A DNA stretch of 64,000 nucleotides from Aegilops tauschii subsp. strangulata (GCF_002575655.3 NC_053036.3:162044627-162108626); one strand, 5' to 3'. Counted from the first letter of the stretch, positions 46,213 through 58,854 are shown. The notes: a model not told the origin generated them from the letters alone. Made by a program: numbers and translations.

Positions 46213-47930
46213 TGTTGGAAATATGCCCTAGAGGCAATAATAAATGGTTACTATTATATTTCTTTGTTCATGGTAATTGTCTATTATTCATGCTATAATT
46301 GTATTGTCCGGAAATCGTAATACATGTGTGAATACATAGACCACAACCTGTCCCTAGTAAGCCTCTAGTCGACTAGCTCGTTGATCAACAGATAGTCATG
46401 GTTTCCTGACTATGGACATTGGATGTCATTGATAACGGGATCACATCATTAGGAGAATGATGTGATGGACAAGACCCAATCCTAAGCATAGCATAAAAGA
46501 TCGTGTAGTTTCGTTTGCTAGAGCTTTTCCAATGTCAAGTATCTTTTCCTTAGACCATGAGATCGTGCAACTCCCGGATACCGTAGGAGTGCTTTGGGTG
46601 TGCCAAACGTCACAACGTAACTGGGTGACTATAAAGGTGCACTACGGGTATCTCCGAAAGTGTCTGTTGGGTTGGCACGGATCGAGACTGGGATTTGTCA
46701 CTCCGTGTGACGGAGAGGTATCTCTGGGCCCACTCGGTAATGCATCATCATAATGAGCTCAATGTGACTAAGGCGTTAGTCACGGGATCATGCATTGCGG
46801 TACGAGTAAAGAGACTTGCCGGTAACGAGATTGAACAAGGTATTGGGATACCGACGATCGAATCTCGGGCAAGTAACATACCGATTGACAAAGGGAATTG
46901 TATACGGGATTGATTGAATCCTCGACACCGTGGTTCATCCGATGAGATCATCATGGAACATGTGGGAGCCAACATGGGTATCCAGATCCCGCTGTTGGTT
47001 ATTGACCGGAGAGGCGTCTCGGTCATGTCTGCATGTCTCCCGAACCCGTAGGGTCTACACACTTAAGGTCCAGTGACGCTAGGGTTGTAGAGATATATGT
47101 ATGCGGAAACCCGAAAGTTGTTCGGAGTCCCGGATGAGATCCCGGACGTCACGAGAGGTTCCGGAATGGTCCGGAGGTGAAGAATTATATATAGGAAGTC
47201 CAGTTTCGGCCACCGGGAAAGTTTCGGGGGTTATCGGTATTGTACCGGGACCACCGGAAGGGTCCCGGGGGTCCACCGGGTGGGGCCACCTGTCCCGGAG
47301 GGCCCCGTGGGCTGAAAGTGGCAGGGAACCAGCCCCTAGTGGGCTGGGGCGCCCCCCTTGGGCCTCCCCCCATGCGCCTAGGGTTGGGAACCCTAGGGGG
47401 GGAGTTCCCCCTTGCCTTGGGGGGCAAGGCAACCCCTTCCCCCCCTTGTGGCCGCCGCCCCCCTTGAGATCCCATCTCTTGGGGTTGGCGCACCCCCCAG
47501 GGGCCTATATAAAGGGGGGGAGGGAGGGCAGCACACAACAGCCTTGGGCGCCTCCCTCCTCCCCTGCAACACCTCTCTCTCTCTCGTAGAAGCTCGGCGA
47601 AGCCCTGCACGAGACCCGCTACATCCACCACCACGCCGTCGTGCTGCTGGATTTCCATCAACCTCTCCTTCCCCCTTGCTGGATCAAGAAGGAGGAGACG
47701 TCGCTGCACCGTACGTGTGTTGAACGCGGAGGTGCCGTCCGTTCGGCACTCGGTCATCGGTGATTTGGATCACGGCGAGTACGACTCCGTCATCCACGTT
47801 CATTGGAACGCTTCCGCTCGCGATCTACAAGGGTATGTAGATGCACTCCCTTCCCCTCGTTGCTAGTATACTCCATAGATGCATCTTGGTGAACGTAGGA
47901 AAATTTTAAATTATGCTACGATTCCCAACA
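46213..47930 (+). repeat. 3' LTR of Angela
   Basis: 1718 bp, near-identical to 39169-40887; differences are mostly single substitutions and homopolymer length changes in the G/C runs. Confidence 0.95.
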
Positions 47931-49439
47931 GCTCAGCCTTCTTCTGACGCCTCACCAGCTTGCCCTTGTTGATCTCCTTGACCTGACGGCGCTGAATGGA
48001 CTGACACATTTTGAACATGTTGCTCACGGTCTTCAGAAGAGACTTCTTCTCCTCTCTGGTGAAACTGGCATCAGTAGCAACCTGCTTCCCTTTGCTACAC
48101 GGAATCCGCACATAGGATGAACATCCCTCAGTGTAGGTAGCACAATCCTCAGGCCTGGGGTTGCGCCCCTTCTTGGGAGGCACATATGATGGAGGAGCAG
48201 CCGGAAGCCAGTTGGCATCACGCTTCAGAAAGGAGGTGCGGTACTTGGCAATGTACCTGGCGGGACAGATAGACTCAATCAAAGCTTGGATGAACGGAGC
48301 ATAGATGCATGACTTGTTCTCCTGAACACACTGCCTGATCTCAAAGAACATGAAGTCCAGGACATCCACTTTCTTCTTGTCATGAAGGTAGACAAAGATG
48401 TGCAACATGGAGCTCCTCAGATTGTGAGAGTCCCCGGTCTTAGGATTAAGCGTGTACCTAAGAATGTGACGCATAGTATCATAGGTTGGCTTCAAATGTT
48501 TGATAGAACCGGTGGTGAAGGCCTTGTCTGGCTTGTAAGCAAAAGCAATCTCATCCTTGTCTCTACCTGTCTCACGAGCACGGCCATACTCAGGATGCTC
48601 CTCAGCAAAGAACCGATACGGAATGATGTCAGAGAACTTGGCCATGGAGGCCTCACACTCATATGTGCCAGACATCCAAGTCATAGTGCGAGCCTCATCA
48701 CTGTGGAAGTATACGGTGGCAAAGAACTGCATCACAAGATCTTCACTGAACGGATGGTGGAAGGCGACGAACGGGATCAAGCCAAGCCTCCCAAGAGCAT
48801 TATACACACCGGGATAGATATGATCATTGTCCCGAAGAGCCTCCACATTGATTTGCTTGTGGGGGGCAAACTTGTTTTTCTTGGTCATGATCAGCTCAGA
48901 GAACACACGGTGTTGAAAATCACTCTTGAATCTTGGGTCAACCCCTGCATCAGTGTTTGGCACATAGGGGAAATCCTGCCTGCGAGCCCAAAGCTCTGGC
49001 TTGGTCCACTTAGAGAGAGGTAGATTCTTGACATTCCGACCTCCTGGGAGCACATGTTCCTCTCCTTCCTCCTCATCAACATCATCAGCAGAATCATCCT
49101 CATCTTCTATCTCTGCATCTGCGGGTTCTCATAGTGAGCATCTTCCTGCGAATCATACTCCTCTTCTGAATCCTCGGAGGCTTCAATCACTGGCTGCTTG
49201 GAGGCGGCACGGCGAACACGGCCCAGCTCAGAGCCCTGACCAATTCTTTCAGACGGCTGACGAAGAGCCAAAGTGAATTCCCTGGAACCTGCCTTGGTGC
49301 GCTTGCGATGGAGCTCGGACCTCTTGTCAGCAGAGTCTGAAACACAACAGCAACAAAACACAACAAACACGAGAGACACAAATAAGTACAAGTGCTCGAG
49401 AAGCTGGCGAGGAATGGAAGACAGAGAAGAAACAGGACT

Positions 49440-50473
49440 GGCACCACTGTGTACCCCGTGCACACGGGGGTCTGACCACCGTGGACACGGGGGTCCCGTG
49501 CGCACGGTACAAGGCCCGTGGACACGGGGTTCGCCCAGCGGCAACCACTTCCAGATCGAGATCTGGGAGTGAGTGCGGCAGGGAGAACCGCCACAGTAAT
49601 GCCCATCCGATTCTAGTCTACCACAAGGGAACGACTGGCCCAGACTAGTAGAGGAGGAAACCCTAGACTAATAAGGATCCAAGGAGGAAAAAGAAGGACA
49701 AGGGGAGGGGGATACCAGAGGAGGACCCCATCCCGGGAGATCTCCACGGAGCAGCGAAGTCCCATGGCGCACGGAGGAGCACCAGCGACAAGGAGGCGAC
49801 GGCGGCGGCCTGGAGGCGATCTGGGGCGTGGAGGGGGCGACTGGGTGGGAAAGAACCCAAACCCCCCCACGTCCCACCTCTTCAGGGCCAGAAACCGCAG
49901 ACCCCGTGCGCACGGGCTAAAGGCCCCGTGCGCACGGAGGCCCGTGCGCACAGTACAAGGGCCGTGGGCACGGGGTATCCAGAGGATTTTGACAGGAAGA
50001 AGCTTGTTGGGTTATGGCTGAATGCAAATTCTTACCAAGACCCCAAAGAGCATTCCCGCCTCACTTCTGAACATGTCGCAGAAGAAATCCAACACTACTA
50101 GAAAGGAGTATGTGTAGCACTTGCACTGGAAGAGAATCGAGAAACACACACACACACCGAAACACGAACACAAGGACAAGAAGAACCACACAAAAAAAAG
50201 AAAAAAAGATCCAACCTCCAACGGAGGGCGGTGGCCGAAGCCACCATGTTTGAGTTTGTTTGGTATGGCACCGCGAAGATATGAACCTTGGGCCCAAGAC
50301 CAATACTCATCTTTGAAGCACAAATGCCATCTTCAAATGGCTAATGTGAAAGATTTTGTTCAATTTATGCACTAGTAGGATAAGATAGCTCATTACTTGA
50401 GCTAGCTCCCCCTACTTAGGTGCCTACATCTAAAACAAGATACTAGTAGAGTATGTGTGTGTATGCAAGAACC
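49440..50473 (-). other. Sirevirus region between RNase H and env-like ORF, with palindrome clusters
   Basis: No supported ORF. Two clusters of the LTR palindrome type occur at about 49454-49530 (CCCCGTGCACACGGGG and relatives) and 49898-49976. A pyrimidine-rich stretch on the coding strand leads to the candidate splice acceptor near 49337. Confidence 0.6.
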
Positions 50474-52113
50474 TCAATCCAAGTTACTTATATCCATGAT
50501 ATTTAGCTCATGCCTTAACGCGCGGAATCTTGCTTCATCAAGTGGCTTGGTGAAAATGTCGGCAAGTTGCTTCTCGGTGTTGACATGGAATAAATCAATG
50601 TCTCCCTTGGCCACATGATCTCGAATGAAGTGATGACGAATCTCAATATGTTTGGTTCCGCTATGTTGCACTGGATTGTCGGCGATCTTGATTGCACTTT
50701 CATTGTCACAAAATAGAGGCACTTTGTCACATTTGACACCATAATCCATCAAAGTTTGCCTCATCCATAATAATTGTGCACAACAACTTCCTACGGCAAT
50801 GTACTCGGCCTCGGCGGTTGAAAGGGACACACAATTCTGCTTCTTTGAAGACCAACTTACCAATGACCTCCCTAGGAATTGACATGACCCGGAAGTGGAC
50901 TTGCGGTCTACCTTGTCTCTGGCCCAATCCGAATCCGAATATCCCAATAACTTGAAAGTTGCTCCTTTGGGATACCAAAGGCCCAAGTTTGGGGTATGAA
51001 CCAAATATCGAAGGATTCTTTTCACTGCCGAAAAATGGCTCTCCTTGGGAGCGGATTGAAATCTTGCACACATACACACACTCAACATAATATCCGGCCT
51101 AGATGCACAAAGGTAAAGCAAAGAACCGATCATAGAGCGATATACCTTTTGATCCACATCTTTACCATTGGGATCAAGATTAAGTTGGCCATTTGTGGGC
51201 ATGGGCGTCTTCATTGGCTTGACATCTTGCATTTTGAACCTCTTGAGCATGTCTTGAATATAAAGTGCTTGGTTGATGAAGGTTCCTCCTCTCAATTGCT
51301 TCACTTGAAATCCGAGGAAAAACTTCAACTCTCCCATCATGCTCATAGCAAATTCCTTGGTCATAAGATTCTCAAACTCAACGTTAATAGCATGGTTAGT
51401 GGAACCAAAAATAATATCATCAACATATATTTGGCACACAAACAATTCTCCTTTTACCCTCTTCGTGAAGAGAGTGGAATCTATTAACCCGATCTGGAAC
51501 CCCTTCTCGCTTAAGAACGCCGTAAGGTGATCATACCAAGCACGAGGTGCTTGTTTAAGTCCATAGAGCGCCTTATGGAACCCCTTCCGGCAATGCAAGC
51601 ACTACAAGGACGATCTTTGGCAAAAGACACATTGGTTAGTCCAAGGATGTGCTCCCCCTTTAAGAGATCTTGTAAATTTCTCATGCCAACGTGTGCTAGC
51701 CGACGGTGCCAAAGCCACCCCACGCCGGCCTTGGCCATTAGACATGTTGCAAGATAAGTTTTCTCATTTGAGAAATCAACCATGTAAAGGTTGTCTTCAA
51801 CATGCCCAACAAAGACCACTTTGAGATTGCTTCTCTTAAAGACGGTCACATGAAATTCACCGAAATGAGAATCATAACCGGCACGTGCCAATTGAATCGT
51901 AGAAAGTAAATCGTAGTGAAGGGATTGAACAAGCATGACATTCTTAAGTGATGCATCACTAGAGGGTGAGATTACCACCTTGCCCAAACCCAATACCTTG
52001 CCCTTGCTATTGTCACCAAAAGAGATGTTTGAAGTGGCCTTGAGCGAATCAATGAACTCCACAAGCATCTCCCTCTCTCCGGTCATATGATTGGTGCAAC
52101 CACTATCGATCAC
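50474..52113 (-). pseudogene. Sirevirus pol with integrase and RT core deleted
   Basis: The upstream part (52113-51511) has protease MIDSGCTNHMTGE and GAG-pre-integrase LWHRRLAHVG, then CIAG. It is fused at about 51580-51595 to late RT (HKALYGLKQAPRAWYDHL), YVDDIIFGS, and a complete RNase H (GYSDSDWARD, HIEIRHHFIRDH, DIFTKPLD) ending at 50474. The integrase catalytic core and the first half of RT are absent, and the join changes frame. An internal deletion of well over 1 kb explains this. What remains of RT and RNase H is an open 374-residue frame. The element cannot copy or integrate itself. Confidence 0.85.
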
Positions 52114-52149
52114 CCATTGTGTTCCACCGGAGGTATAGTCCTACAAGAA

Positions 52150-54754
52150 TCAAGCTTTGATTTTAGGTCCCCATTTTGCAATGGGTCCTAGAGAGTTAGC
52201 AACAAGGGTCTTAGGAACCCAAATAGTCCAAGCATAATCATCATAGTTAGTGCCAACAAATTTAGCAAAGGTATAACCATCATCTCCTCTCATGAGGACA
52301 TAAGATGGGTTGTTCTTGCTGGCAAACTCTTTGGGAATGGCCTTGTCCGTAGTGACCTTGCCATCCCCAACATTCCCTTTTTCCTTCTCCTTTTCCTTGT
52401 GTCCTTCATGAACAAATGCTATCTTTTGTTGGGGAGGAGGAGTAGGACCGATCTTCTTCTTGTGGCTCTTCTTCTTGGTCTTCTTCTTCTTAGAAGAGGG
52501 GTCAAACCCAATTCCCTCCTTGGCAACACACTCCTTTTGGTTGCTCAAGAGGTCATTGAGGTTTTTCTCCCCTTGAATGCACGACACAAGCCCTTTCTCA
52601 ATATGGGCTTTTAACTTCTTATTCTCCTCTTGGAGAGAGGTGCAATCATGAGAAAAGTTAGCCGTACAAGATTCATCATTTAAATCAATACGAGGGACGG
52701 AAGTAAGAGCCTTAATGGTTGTAGCTTTAAGTTTAGCATAAGACTCGGTGAGGGCAATGAGGTCACCTTTGACAACCTTGGAACTAGTCACAAGGAGCTC
52801 ATGTTCCTCAACAAGTCTCGTGTGATCAACTAGAAGCTTTTCAACCCTTACTTTAAGGGCATCTTTGTTCTCAATAGCAAGTTGCAACGCATCATCGGTT
52901 TTAACGAAGTCAATTTTATGAGAAGACAAGGCTTCCTCAAGTGATGCTCTCATGACACTCTCTTCATGTAGCTCGTGCTCAAGGAGTTCGACTCTCTCTT
53001 TTTCCTCTATGAGGAGGTTCTCAACGTTCACAATAAATCATCGCGTTCGGCGAGTGATTTAAGGAGATCGCTAAAACGAGCACGAGCTTCACCATGAAGA
53101 GTTTTCATGAAATCCATCAAGGATTCCTCATCATTATCCACACCATCATCGCACTCATCCTCCACTATCTCACATGAAACATTGGGAGTGTGGATGAAGG
53201 GTTTTAGAGATTTGGACTTTGTTTTTACCTCTTTGGCCATGAGGCAATGATGAGTGAACGGCTTGTCCTCGTTGGGAGAGTCGAAGAGGCCAGTGGTGGA
53301 GGAGGAGGTAGTGGCATGCATGGCAATGGCGGCCGTGCCCACATGATCATCATCACCGTCATCTTCATCTCCGGACATGTACTCCTCATGAACAAGAGCC
53401 TTGTCATCTTTCCTCTTGGAAAACTTGGTGAACTTTTTCTTCTTGAGCACAAGCTTCTCGGACTTGTCTTCACGTCTCTCATAAGGACAATCGTGCACAA
53501 AATGTCTTGGGCTATCACAATTGTAGCATTTTCTTCGTCCAAACGATCTTCCTTGCAGATTCTTCCCTTTGTTTGCCATGGTCCCGGAATATTTCTTGAC
53601 CAAGAGAGCCAAGTCTTCTGCAAAGTCATTTGCCGGGCATGAGGTGTCAACATCTTCCTCACAAGTCTCTTCAACAACTTCTTCATCCCTTGAGGGTTGG
53701 GCAACTACTTTCTTGGCCTTCAATGCAAGATTTGAGTTCTTGGTGGCTTGAGCTATGGCAAAGGTCTTCTTGGACTTGGTCTCCAAAAGAACATGAGTTG
53801 AGAAAGTGGATACAACTTGTGCCGCGGTCAACTTTTGATAGTCCGGGCGTTGATGTATCATCATCACCATGGTATGTTCCGTGAGAACCATAGCATCAAT
53901 GAACTTGTCCTTAATGAAATCATCATTTGCCCAAGTGCACCCAAAGGTTCTCAAATTGAGCACAAGAGACTTCAACCTTCGATATACCTCTTCCGCGGAC
54001 TCACCCTCATTTTTCACAAATAGGTTGACTTCTTGCTTGAGCAAAGCCAACCGAGATCTTCGAATTGCTTCATCACCTTCGAGGGCATCCTCAAGGCAAT
54101 CCCAAATTTCCTTGGCGGTCTTGAGTAGAGCAATGGAGTCACTATAGTCATCGGTCACCGCGGTGCGCAACATGTTGTGGGCGGTAGCATTGAGTTGATC
54201 ATCAACCGCTTCTCTTGGAGTGAGATTCATGGGATCCTTGGGGTTGAAACCGTTGACCACAATCCACCATAGTTGTGTAGATGCACTGCGAATATGAGAC
54301 TCCATATCTAGCTTCCACTTAGCAAACGCATTAGCTTTCAAAGGGGACGGAGGCCCCACAGGATTAATGCGAGGGTGCTGCAAGGGTTGTGGTGGTAAAA
54401 GGGTTCCACGATATTGTACTTGGGAACTTGAGTGCGAGCCGGGGATGCAAGAGGTTCTCTCGAATCATCTGCATCATGAACCGCATTTGGATCAAATGAG
54501 TTTGAGGCGGATGTCGAGGGCTTTAAGCGAGCATCAATTTCCTCCTTGACCGAGGAACGAACTTCTTTCAACATAGCAGTTTTGAGGTCCGCAAACATTG
54601 AAAGAATATCGGCCGCGGTCAACGGGGCCCCCGGGTTAATGGGGGCGACGGGAGCAACGGCCGGAGCAACAAGTGCGTCGGCCGCGGTGGGGGGTAGGTT
54701 TTGACCATCCTCCGCAAGTGGTGCGTCACCTCCCTCATTCCCTAGATCGACCAT
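52150..54754 (-). pseudogene. Sirevirus gag, three frames
   Basis: Starts MVDLGNEGGDAPLAEDG at 54754, shifts frame near 54375, and continues 54383-53028 with the capsid (FAKWKLDMESHIRS; LLKQEVNLFVKNEGESAEEVYRR) and CCHC knuckle CYNCDSPRHFVHDC at about 53530. A second shift near 53030 leads to 53031-52150, a long Glu/Leu/Lys coiled coil (LLIEEKERVELLEHELHEES) and a basic KKKKTKKKSHKKK patch. Extended coiled-coil gag is typical of Sireviruses. The first shift looks like a mutation. The second, an ATGA-type overlap, could be either natural or a lesion. Confidence 0.8.
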
Positions 54755-54791
54755 ATCCTCTAAGGTTGCAAAACCTTATATTAGAGCACGA

Positions 54792-54804
54792 GGCTCTGAT
54801 ACCA
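54792..54804 (-). other. Primer-binding site of the Sirevirus (initiator Met tRNA)
   Basis: Minus-strand TGGTATCAGAGCC, two bases inside the 5' LTR at 54807. Confidence 0.88.
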
Positions 54805-54806
54805 AT

Positions 54807-56054
54807 TGAAAGGATCGATACGGTCGACTAGAGGGGGGGTGAATAGGAGACTACAAATTTTACTCTTTCTTGTCAATTTTAAGGCTTAGCGGATAAAAAG
54901 GGTTCACTAGATATGCAACTAGGTGAACACAACCTATATGACAAGCAAGCTCTAAGCTAAATATGCTAGGCAACAAACTAATTAGCAAGCCAACAAGCAT
55001 ACAAGGCTAAGTAAAGTGCGGGAAAGGATTAACCACAAGTGAGACGAGGACGCATATTTTATCCCGAAGTTCACTCTTCCTTGGGGAAGAGCTACTATCC
55101 GTTTGGAGCGGTGCCGGGGCCAAAGCTTGCGGAACGCCACCGAAGGCTCACCGTAATCTCCTTCGAGTCACCCCCAACGGATGAGCCTCGAATCACTCGG
55201 GGTTGGTCTTGAAGGCGACCACCACACCTTTACAAACTTCTCCGGAGCACACCACAAGCAAGGAAGCTTCCGAAGGAACCTCTAACCGCCTAGGAGCCCA
55301 AGCTCCAAGAGTAACAAGTCATGGTGGATGAATGTTGCAGGGAACGCAATTTGGTTTGGTCAAAGTGTAGATCGGGTCTTGCTCTCCCAATCCCCAAAGT
55401 TTCAAAAAGATTGGGCGGAGGGATTGAGAGTAGTGAGCAAAATGGGGTGTAGCAATGGAGGAGCTCAACAAGACATTAGGGTTAAGGGATGGAGGAGGAA
55501 GAAGGGGGCTTATATAGTGTTCTTGGCCGGGAGGGGATTTCTGCCCGTTGGACCCCGTGCGCACGGGCCAAGTCAGCCCCGTGCGCACGGGGTGTCCAGT
55601 GAGTTTCGAGGTACCCCGTGCGCACGGAGGTCAGAGACCCCGTGCGCACGGGGTGTCCCGAAATATTCTGACTACCCCGTGCACACGGGGTGTCCAGAAG
55701 ATTTCTGATGAAACATCACAGGACACCACGGCAAAGCACACAATAAGTGGAATATCTGAGGAGGTGTAGGAGGGCTGGTGTATCTGTCTTGGAGGCATTC
55801 CCACACGACACTAATTCCACGAAGACCCCTCTTGATAGTGCGGTTTTACCTACGACTCAAATCGAACCAAAACGAAAAACCTTCGAGTCGCCGGTAACCA
55901 CGCCTTTGATCTTTTTGGACTGGGGGGTCGCACACCTCCATCAATGGACACCTTGGAACCAAAGTCCTGAGATAAACTTTAGCAACCAACATTAGTTCCA
56001 CTAACCACATTGTCATCACACCAAAATATAATCTAAGTGATACTTGCACTTTCA
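54807..56054 (-). repeat. 5' LTR of the Sirevirus
   Basis: 1248 bp, plus-strand ends TGAAAGGATCGATACGG and TTGCACTTTCA. Minus-strand TATATAAG lies at 55516-55509, with five GC-rich palindromes 37-180 bp upstream of it (55553-55690). The adjacent bases 56055-56059 (GTTGG) would be the target duplication; the partner side is lost. Confidence 0.9.
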
Positions 56055-58854
56055 GTTGGTGCAAACTTCGCCTGTGCATCCAAATCCCGTGATACGATAC
56101 GCTCTATCACACATAAGCCTCCTTATATCTTCCTCAAAAAAGCCACCATACCTACCTATTATGGCATTTCCATAGCCATTCCGAGATATATTGCCATGCA
56201 ACTTTCCACCGTTCAGTTTATTATGACACGCTCCATCATTATCATATTGCTTTGCATGATCATGTAGTTGACATCGTATTTGTGGCAAAGCCACTTTCAT
56301 AATTCTTTCATACATGTCGCTCTTGATTCATCACATATCCCGGTACACCGCCAGAGGCATTCACATAGAGTCATATTTTTGTTCTAGTATCAAGTTGTAA
56401 TATTGAGTTATGAGTAAATAAAAGTGTGATGATCATCATTATTAGAGCATTGTCCCATGTGAGGAAAGACTATAAAAAAGGGGGTCAAAGAAGCCCAAAT
56501 AAAAAAAGAGGCCAAAGAAGCCCAAACAAAAAAAGAGAGAGAAAAAGAGAGAAGGGACAATGTTACTATCCTTTTCCACACTTGTGCTTCAAAATAGCAC
56601 CATGATCTTCATGATAGAGTGTCTCTTGCTTTGTCACTTTCATATACTAGTGGGAATTTTTCATTATAGAACTTGGCTTGTATATTCCAATGATGGGCTT
56701 CCTCAAATGCCCTAGGTCTTCGTGAGCAAGCAAGTTGGATGCACACCCACTTAGTTTTCAGTTTGAGCTTTCATACACTTATAGCTCTAGAGCATCCATT
56801 GCATGGCAATCCCTACTCCTCGCATTGACATCAATTGATGGGCATCTCCATAGCCCGTTGATTTGCAGCGTCAATGTGAGACTTTCTCCCTTTTTTGTCT
56901 TCTCTCATAACCCCCATCATCATCTCTATTCCACCTATAGTGCTATATCCGTGGCTTGCGCTCATGTATTGCGTAAGGGTTGAAAAGGCTGAAGCGTGTT
57001 AAAAAGTATGAACCAATTGCTCGGCTTGTCATCGGGGTTATGCATAGTGGGAGCATTTTGTGTGACGAAAATGAAGCATGGCCAAACTATATGATTTTGT
57101 AGGGATGAGCTTTCTTTGGCTATGTTATTTTGATAAGACATAATTGCTTGGCTAGTATGCTTGAAGTATTACTATTTTTATGTCAATATTGAACTTTTAT
57201 CTTGAATCTTTTGGATCTGAACATTCATGCCACAATAAAGAGAATTACAAGCAGGAATTAAGCTTGGGGATGCTTGATACGTCTCCAACGTATCTATAAT
57301 TTTTGATTGTTCCATGATATTATATTATATGTTTTGGATGTTTAATGGGCTTTATTATGCACTTTTATATTATTTTTGGCACTAACCTATTAACCAAAAG
57401 CCCAGTGCAAATTGCTGTTTTTTTTCTTCCTATTTCAGTGTTTCGCAGAAAAGGAATATCAAACGGAATCCAAACGGAATGAAACCTTCGCGAGGATCGT
57501 TTTTGGAACAAACGCAATCCATGAGACTTGGAGTGGACGTCAAGGAAGCAACGAGGCGGCCACGAGGTAGGAGAGCGCGCCCAGGGGGGTAGGTGCGCCC
57601 CCACCCTCGTGGGCCCCTCATGGCTCCACCGACCTACTTCTTTCGCCTATATATACTCATATACCCTGAAAACATCCAAGAGCACCACGAAACCCTATTT
57701 CCACCACCGCAACCTTCTATACCCGTGAGATCCCATCTTGGGGCCTTTTCTGGCGCTCTACCGGAGGGGGAATCGATCACGAAGGGCTTCTACATCAACA
57801 CCATGGCCTCTTCGATGATGCGTGAGTAGTTTACCACAGATCTTCGGGTCCATAGTTATTAGCTAGATGGATTCTTCTCTCTCTTTGGATCTCAATACAA
57901 AGTTCTCCTCGATTCTCTTGGAGATCTATTCGATGTAACTCTTTTTGCGGTGTGTTTGCCGAGATCCGATGAATTGTGGGTTTATGAACTTGATTATCTA
58001 TGAATATTATTTGATTCTTCTCTGAATTCTTATATGCATGATTTGATATCTTTGCAAGTCTCTTCGAATTATCAGTTTAGTTTGGCCTACTAGATTGATC
58101 TTTCTTGCAATGCGAGAAGTGCTTAGCTTTGGGTTCAATCTTGCGGTGTCCTTTCCGAGTGACAGCAGGGGCAGCAAGGCACGTATTATATTGTTGCCAT
58201 CGAGGATAAAAAGATGGGATTTATATCATATTGCTTGAGTTTATCCCTCTACATCATGTCATCTTGCCTAATGCGTTACTCCGTTCTTATGAACTTAATT
58301 CTCTAGATGCATGCTGGATAGCGGTCGATGTGTGGAGTAATAGTAGTAGATGCAGAATCGTTTCAGTCTACTTGACACGGACGTGATGCCTACATTCATG
58401 ATCATTGCCTTAGATATCATCATAACTATGCACTATTCTATCAATTGCTCGGCAGTAATTTGTTCACCCACCGTAATACATGCTATCTTGAGAGAAGCCA
58501 CTAGTGAAACCTATGGCCCCAGGGTCTACTCTACATCATATAAGTTTTCAATCTACAATTCTAGTTTACTATTTATCTTGCAATCTTTATCTATACCACA
58601 AAAATACCAAAAATATTTATCTTATTATCTTTATCAGATCTCACTTTTGCAAGTGGCCGTGAAGGGATTGACAACCCCTTTATCGCGTTGGTTGCAAGGT
58701 TCTTATTTGTTTGTGCAGGTATGAGGGACTTGCGTGTAGTCTCCTACTAGATTGATACCTTGGTTCTCAAAAACTGAGGGAAATACTTACGTTACTTTGT
58801 TGCATCACCATTTCCTCTTCAAGGGAAAAACCAATGCATGCTCAAGAGGTAGCA
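56055..58854 (+). mobile_element. 3' end and LTR of a Sabrina-type Gypsy element
   Basis: 56055-57274 matches by recall the long non-coding region preceding the 3' LTR in Sabrina-type elements (for example GAGCATTGTCCCATGTGAGG, AAGCCCAAATAAAAAAAGAGG). It ends in GCAGGAATTAAGCTTGGGGATGC, the purine tract, before the LTR. No coding part remains in the window. The Sirevirus inserted into this region at 56054. Confidence 0.82.
57275..58854 (+). repeat. LTR of the Sabrina-type element
   Basis: About 1580 bp, TGATACGTCTCCAACGTATC start and CTCAAGAGGTAGCA end. CTATATATACTC near 57646 is the likely TATA region. No second LTR is visible. Confidence 0.83.

Larger units (their letters stand above)
39169..47930 (+). 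mobile_element. Complete Angela/BARE/WIS-type Copia retrotransposon
   Basis: 8762 bp with 1719-bp and 1718-bp LTRs, target duplication GCTCA (39164-39168, 47931-47935), iMet-type primer site after the left LTR, one open polyprotein and a purine tract before the right LTR. About 13 substitutions between LTRs by hand count (about 0.8%) imply a recent insertion. It lies opposite to, and inside, the Sirevirus env-like ORF. All structural parts needed for autonomous movement are present. Confidence 0.96.
39030..49336 (-). pseudogene. Sirevirus env-like ORF, interrupted by Angela and one frameshift
   Basis: Pieces on the minus strand: 49336-49107 (KRSELHRKRTKAGSREFTL, acidic SEDSEEEYDSQEDAHYE), a frameshift near 49110, 49106-47936 (acidic EDEDDSADDVDEEEGEEH, then WARRQDFPYVPNT, FHHPFSEDLVMQFFATVYF, TMRHILRYTLNPKTGDSH and a basic tail), and 39168-39030 (GWHFDDDDDASSAPP, stop TAG). 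The last piece continues the frame once Angela and its GCTCA duplication are discounted. Position after RNase H and overall character match the env-like ORFs of plant Sireviruses, whose function is unproven. TGTGTTTCAG at 49346-49337 is a plausible splice acceptor for a spliced message. I see no clear signal peptide or membrane span. Confidence 0.7.
37379..56054 (-). mobile_element. Sirevirus-type Copia retrotransposon, defective, split by Angela
   Basis: Minus-strand order: 5' LTR (54807-56054), iMet primer site (54792-54804), gag (54754-52150), protease and pre-integrase joined directly to late RT and RNase H (52113-50474), env-like ORF (about 49336-39030), multiple polypurine tracts (38492-39000) and a truncated 3' LTR (37379-38491). 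Repeated CTCCCCC tracts, a long gag with coiled coil and an env-like ORF after RNase H are Sirevirus hallmarks. Angela (39169-47930) sits in the env-like ORF. Deletion of integrase and most of RT, plus frameshifts, make it non-autonomous. Confidence 0.88.

Noticed and set aside
48382..49023. 213-codon plus-strand frame opposite the env-like ORF
   Set aside because: It is the antisense shadow of the env-like frame, which has better amino-acid composition and element context.
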